NCBI RefSeq assembly: GCF_041529975.1
Contig: NZ_CP168030.1
Span: forward strand, 744,001-808,000
Direction of reading: 5' to 3'
Source: Microbacterium maritypicum
GTDB lineage: Bacteria; Actinomycetota; Actinomycetes; Actinomycetales; Microbacteriaceae
Length of the DNA: 64,000 nucleotides
The number at the start of each line of letters is the position of its first letter. Positions within the stretch are counted from its first letter, which is position 1. Position numbers and translations under genes: made by a program. The notes beneath the pieces are model-generated. The model saw only the letters and a list, made by a program, of their open reading frames with translations. It ran no database searches and was not told the DNA's origin. Positions 60,655-64,000 of the stretch are shown here, in pieces.

Positions 60655-62115
60655 ATGACGCGCACCCGCACTCTGGGCACCCTCGCCGTCGTCGTCGGCT
60701 TCCTCGCGTTCGTGGAGTTCACGAGTGGTGTGCTGCAGGGGTACTACACGCCCATGCTCAGCGACATCGCCCGGCACCTCGGCATCCACGACGCCGACGT
60801 GAACTGGCTCGAGGGTGCGCAGCTCATGCTGTCGGCGCTCGTCGTCCCGGCGTTCGCGAAGCTCGGCGACATGGTCGGCCACAAGCGGATGCTGCTGATC
60901 TCCACCGCCGTCACCGCGGCGGCGGCCCTGGTGCTGCCGTTCACGGACTCCTTCGGCGTGTTCCTCGCGGCCTGGGCGCTCATGGGTTTCTACGTCGTGT
61001 GGCTCCCGCTCGAGATCGCCCTGATCTGGTCGCGGTCGCGCCGCATGGAAGGACGCTCCTCCATCACGGCCAAGGCGGCAGGTCTCCTGGTCGCCGCCCT
61101 CGAAGGTGGTGCGATCATCGGCGCTCTCGTGGGCGGCGCGCTGATCGACGTCCTGCCCCTCACGGTCGTCCTCCTGGTTCCGGCTGTGCTCATCGTGGTG
61201 TGCTTCTTCGTGATCCTGTTCGGGGTCAAGGAATCTCCCGAGCCGACCGGCGGCATCTTCGACACGGTCGGCCTCGTGCTGATCTCCCTGGCCCTCGTCT
61301 GCTTCACCGGCGGACTCAGCCTGCTCCGCCTCGAGGGCGGTCTCGTGAATCCGTGGTCCTGGGCCGTGGTCGTCTTCGGCGTGCTGCTGGTGATCCCGTT
61401 CGTGCTCTGGGAGCTGCGGTGCGAAGACCCGCTCATCGACGTGCGCATGTTCCGCTCGCCCGCGCTCGGACCGGTGTTCCTCACCGCGGGCCTCTTCGGA
61501 GTCAGCGTGCTCGGTGCTCAGGCGCCGCTGTCGACGTTCGCGCGGACCGATCCGTCGGTCTACGGTTACGGTCTCGGCACGAGCGGGTTCGCGACCTCGC
61601 TCATCATCGGCGTGTACCTCGTGGCGATGATCGCGGGTGCGCTGCTGTTCCCGACCATCGCACGATGGGCGACTCCACGGGTCACGCTGATGGGCGCTTC
61701 GGTGCTGGTGGGGCTCGGCTTCCTGTTGTTCCTGCCGTTCCATGACACCTATGGTCAGGTCATCACGAACATGGTCGTCGTGGGCCTCGGTTCCGGCGCG
61801 CTGGTCGCCGCTCTTCCCGCTGCCGCCGCATCGGCCGCGCCCGCCACGCAGACCGGTGTCGCGACGGGGCTCACCAACTCGGTGAAGACCGTGGGCGGGG
61901 CGATCGCCTCGTGCGTCTTCGGCATCGCGCTGCTGCACGGTGTCGCCACGACCGCCGGCGCGACCGAGGGGACGGCCGGTTCGCTGGCGGGGTACTTCAC
62001 CGTCTGGATCGTCTGCGGTGTCACCGCACTCGTCGCAGCCGTCATCCTCGTGTTCGTGCCGAAGGCCGCGTTCACCGACCGGTCCGTCGACGCGGAGGTC
62101 GCCCCGGTCGTCTGA
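60655..62115 (+). CDS. MFS transporter, 14-segment drug exporter type
   Basis: 486 residues with about 14 membrane segments (DHA2-like): GDMVGHKRMLLIS after segment 2, IALIWSRSRRMEGRSSITAKAAG and GGAIIGALVGGALID (motif C-like) and a soluble end. AGGAG precedes the ATG. It probably exports drugs or metabolites by H+ antiport; it follows the M20 gene by 55 bp and may be co-transcribed. Confidence 0.92.
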   Translation: MTRTRTLGTLAVVVGFLAFVEFTSGVLQGYYTPMLSDIARHLGIHDADVNWLEGAQLMLSALVVPAFAKLGDMVGHKRMLLISTAVTAAAALVLPFTDSFGVFLAAWALMGFYVVWLPLEIALIWSRSRRMEGRSSITAKAAGLLVAALEGGAIIGALVGGALIDVLPLTVVLLVPAVLIVVCFFVILFGVKESPEPTGGIFDTVGLVLISLALVCFTGGLSLLRLEGGLVNPWSWAVVVFGVLLVIPFVLWELRCEDPLIDVRMFRSPALGPVFLTAGLFGVSVLGAQAPLSTFARTDPSVYGYGLGTSGFATSLIIGVYLVAMIAGALLFPTIARWATPRVTLMGASVLVGLGFLLFLPFHDTYGQVITNMVVVGLGSGALVAALPAAAASAAPATQTGVATGLTNSVKTVGGAIASCVFGIALLHGVATTAGATEGTAGSLAGYFTVWIVCGVTALVAAVILVFVPKAAFTDRSVDAEVAPVV

Positions 62116-62127
62116 CGTCGGTTCTGA

Positions 62128-62373
62128 TCATTCCCGATCGAGACCGAACGTCCGCTTCACGATGGCCTGCACGTCGCCGTCGACACCGTCGATGCGCGTG
62201 TTGACGGCGTCGAACCGCGCGTCTACGGCGTCGAAGCGGGCATTCATCTCGTTGCGGAGCCCGCCGATCTCACTGCGGACGACATGGATGAACAGGGTCG
62301 AGACTACGGTGAGGGTGCTGAACATCAGCGCGCTGAACGCTCCGATCAGGGTCCAGATCTGCGCGTCATTCAT
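62128..62373 (-). CDS. Small membrane-anchored coiled-coil protein
   Basis: 81 residues: a membrane segment at about 6-28 (WTLIGAFSALMFSTLTVVSTLF) and a heptad coiled coil with the repeat RFDAVDARFDAVNTRIDGV. A GGTGGGA box precedes this ATG. Such proteins are frequent in actinobacteria and have no known role. It is convergent with the MFS gene, 12 bp apart. Nothing else is seen between 62374 and 62529. Confidence 0.78.
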   Translation of the reverse strand: MNDAQIWTLIGAFSALMFSTLTVVSTLFIHVVRSEIGGLRNEMNARFDAVDARFDAVNTRIDGVDGDVQAIVKRTFGLDRE

Positions 62374-62529
62374 GAATCCCACCCCGTCATCGTCGCATCG
62401 ATTCGGCAAGCTTGCCAGGCCGCGGGCAGCGAAGATATCGGTGACCCGGGAGGTGGGGACAAGACGTTTTCGAGCGTGCCCGGGGAGGAGTAGTCGAGCC
62501 GCTCTGACGAGGGCGACGAGGATGCGGCC

Positions 62530-62569
62530 GGAGCCGGGCAGCGGGCTCCCCGCCGCCCGGCTCCTTTTC
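62530..62569 (+). terminator. Terminator with T run after rtcB
   Basis: GGAGCCGGGC (62530-62539) and GCCCGGCTCC (62555-62564) form a 10-bp stem followed by TTTTCT on the plus strand. On the minus strand it lies directly after the rtcB stop, so it may also end that transcript. Confidence 0.75.
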
Positions 62570-63739
62570 TCAATCGCCCTTCACGTTGACGAGCTGCCGC
62601 AGCGTGTGCCGGATCGACACCAGGCTCGCGGCATCCGCCATCACCCGATCGATCGGCTTGTACGCCTGCGGGATCTCATCGACGAAGGCGTCCGTGTCGC
62701 GGAACTCGATGCCCGTCATCGCCTCCCGCAGCTGGTCGTGCGTGAACGTCCGCCTCGCGGCCGACCGGGAGTACTCCCGACCTGCGCCGTGCGGTGAGGA
62801 GTTCAGTGACTGCGGGTCACCGAGTCCTTCGACCACGTAGGACGCGGTGCCCATCGATCCGGGGATGAGTCCCGGACGACCGGCGTCCGCCTGGATCGCG
62901 CCCTTCCGCGACACCCACACCTGCTTGCCGTAGTGCTTCTCCGACTCGGTGAAGTTGTGGTGGCAGTTGATGCGCTCCTGCTCGTCGACCGGGGTGCCGA
63001 GGAACTCGGACACCTGCCGCACGACCCGGTCCATCATCTCCTCCCGGTTCAGCAGGGCGAAGTGCTGTGCCCACCGCAGCTCCCGGATGTACCGGGTGAA
63101 CTCCTCGGTGCCCTCGACCAGGTACGCCAGGTCGGGGTCGGGGAGGTCGATCCACCATCGCTTCGCCAGCTTCTGGGCCACCGAGATGTGGTGCCCGGCG
63201 ATCCTGTTGCCGACGCCTCGGGAGCCCGAGTGCAGGAACAGCCACACCCGGTCGAGTTCGTCGACCGACACCTCGATGAAGTGGTTGCCCGAACCGAGCG
63301 TGCCCAGCTGCAGGCGCCAGTTGCCGGCGTAGCTCGCGGGGTCGAAGCCGTTGTTCTCGGCGAGCTGCTCGAGCTCGGCGATGCGCGGCTCGGCGGTCGC
63401 GACGACCTTGCGGTTGTATCTGCCGGCCGACAGCGGGATGGCGCGCTCGATCTGCTCCCGAAGCTCGGCGAGGTCGCGACCCTCGAGGTCGTTCCTCGTG
63501 AACTGGGTGCGGACGGCGATCATGCCGCAGCCGATGTCGACGCCGACGGCCGCGGGGATGATCGCGCCGAGCGTCGGGATGACCGAGCCGACCGTCGCCC
63601 CCTTGCCGAGGTGCGCATCCGGCATCAGCGCCAGGTGCGGGTGGATGAACGGCATGCGGGCCGTGGTGTGCGCCTGAGCGAGTGTCTTCTCGTCGATCAG
63701 CGACGCCCACGACAGCAGCCGTGCGGAGAGCCTCTCCAT
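62570..63739 (-). CDS. rtcB: RtcB RNA-splicing ligase
   Basis: 389 residues with the RtcB metal and nucleotide sites: DIGCGMIAVRT, GSGNHFIEV, LHSGSRGVGN, HHNFTESE and the guanylylated-His region SPHGAGREYSR. RtcB joins 2',3'-cyclic phosphate or 3'-phosphate to 5'-OH RNA ends using GTP and Mn2+; in bacteria it repairs RNA after stress. AAGGAAGG precedes this ATG. No RtcA or RtcR is adjacent. A terminator and a 32-residue ORF lie upstream. Confidence 0.95.
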   Translation of the reverse strand: MERLSARLLSWASLIDEKTLAQAHTTARMPFIHPHLALMPDAHLGKGATVGSVIPTLGAIIPAAVGVDIGCGMIAVRTQFTRNDLEGRDLAELREQIERAIPLSAGRYNRKVVATAEPRIAELEQLAENNGFDPASYAGNWRLQLGTLGSGNHFIEVSVDELDRVWLFLHSGSRGVGNRIAGHHISVAQKLAKRWWIDLPDPDLAYLVEGTEEFTRYIRELRWAQHFALLNREEMMDRVVRQVSEFLGTPVDEQERINCHHNFTESEKHYGKQVWVSRKGAIQADAGRPGLIPGSMGTASYVVEGLGDPQSLNSSPHGAGREYSRSAARRTFTHDQLREAMTGIEFRDTDAFVDEIPQAYKPIDRVMADAASLVSIRHTLRQLVNVKGD

Positions 63740-63794
63740 GATTCCTTCCTTGTGGTGGTGGTCAGCCACAGGTCAGGGTGCTCTCCGAACGGAA

Positions 63795-63824
63795 AACGCC
63801 CCGGACCTGACGGTGCGGGGCGTT
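63795..63824 (-). terminator. Terminator between the small ORF and rtcB
   Basis: AACGCCCCG (63795-63803) and CGGGGCGTT (63816-63824) pair perfectly; read on the minus strand the stem ends in CGTTTTCC, a proper T run. It follows the 32-residue ORF and precedes rtcB, so rtcB may need its own promoter or read-through. Confidence 0.8.
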
Positions 63825-63840
63825 GCGAGAGCGGATGCTG

Positions 63841-63939
63841 TCACACGGCGCGCGCCGGAGGGTACGACTCGTTGCGGTCATTGCGCTTCGACTGAAGCTG
63901 CAACACCGCTCCGATGGGAAGGTTCCGCTGGGCGGTCAT
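63841..63939 (-). CDS. 32-residue ORF upstream of rtcB
   Basis: Reads MTAQRNLPIGAVLQLQSKR and ends RAV after 32 codons. GAGGAG lies 8 nt before the ATG and a T-run terminator follows 17 bp after the stop, so this is a complete small transcription unit. No similarity recognised. It could be a microprotein or a regulatory leader. Confidence 0.5.
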   Translation of the reverse strand: MTAQRNLPIGAVLQLQSKRNDRNESYPPARAV

Positions 63940-64000
63940 CCGTCGACTCCTCGGCTGGCGTGCTGGGCCGATCGGCACAGCTTTGCCACATTAGGGGGCG

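Overview
This window reads as chromosomal DNA of a high-GC Gram-positive actinobacterium, most likely Microbacteriaceae and probably Microbacterium. That placement is an inference from the very high GC, GTG/TTG starts, DUF1206, WhiB-era Gram-positive gene types such as SufU, Erm and XRE/MmyB regulators, many apparently leaderless promoters (TANNNT about 6-7 nt before the start codon) and the gene mix. No rRNA and no CRISPR array was seen. One tRNA-Arg(ACG) is present.

Layout. 1-1.8 kb: the end of a ChvE-type sugar ABC transporter operon (ATPase cut by the window edge, binding lipoprotein) with two identical 13-bp operators. 1.8-12 kb: housekeeping and small-molecule genes (GyrI-like, DUF1206, LysE exporter, NTF2/HxlR pair, SufS-SufU, GNAT, F420/NADP-type reductase, FCD regulator, a secreted HELAH protein pair, SDR), ending with tRNA-Arg. 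12-19.3 kb: LysR and divergent flavoprotein oxidase, serine ammonia-lyase, an AAA ATPase and an ABC-2 exporter. 19.3-24.1 kb: HrpB helicase, a flotillin-like protein and a MarR regulator. 24.1-27.6 kb is an accessory patch: an IS3 transposase remnant fused in frame to a VanZ tail, a small unknown gene with a clear promoter, an NTF2/XRE pair and a DUF1349 protein.

27.6-33 kb is a five-gene export operon (ABC ATPase, TetR regulator, ABC-2 permease, MacB-like permease and ATPase), all overlapping or tightly spaced, behind a palindromic operator that lies in a hairpin able to mask the first ribosome binding site. 33-41.3 kb: fatty acid desaturase, GntR regulator, a yybP-ykoY (Mn2+) riboswitch before terC, a CNNM/CorC protein, an arginase-family protein with a Cys at the first metal position, SDR, a CmtR-like ArsR with a CDF exporter, and a small multidrug exporter. 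41.4-44.2 kb: a two-component system and an Erm 23S rRNA methyltransferase preceded by a leader peptide and hairpins.

44.3-47.2 kb: an ogt (MGMT) gene split into two halves by about 2.4 kb of foreign DNA holding a P-loop kinase and a truncated SPP1-type phage portal gene. 47.3-48.7 kb: threonine synthase. 48.8-56.6 kb is the most interesting block: an NCS1 permease, a hydantoinase/oxoprolinase-family protein (no HyuB partner), three tandem DUF917 paralogues and a PucR-type regulator, with translational coupling at most joints and two matching palindromic operators 30 bp apart in front. It looks like a self-contained catabolic system for a hydantoin-like or related N-heterocycle. 56.6-64 kb: VOC protein, thioredoxin-like protein, NmrA-like protein, MerR/GyrI regulator, M20 peptidase, MFS exporter, a membrane coiled-coil protein, RtcB RNA ligase and a 32-residue ORF ahead of rtcB.
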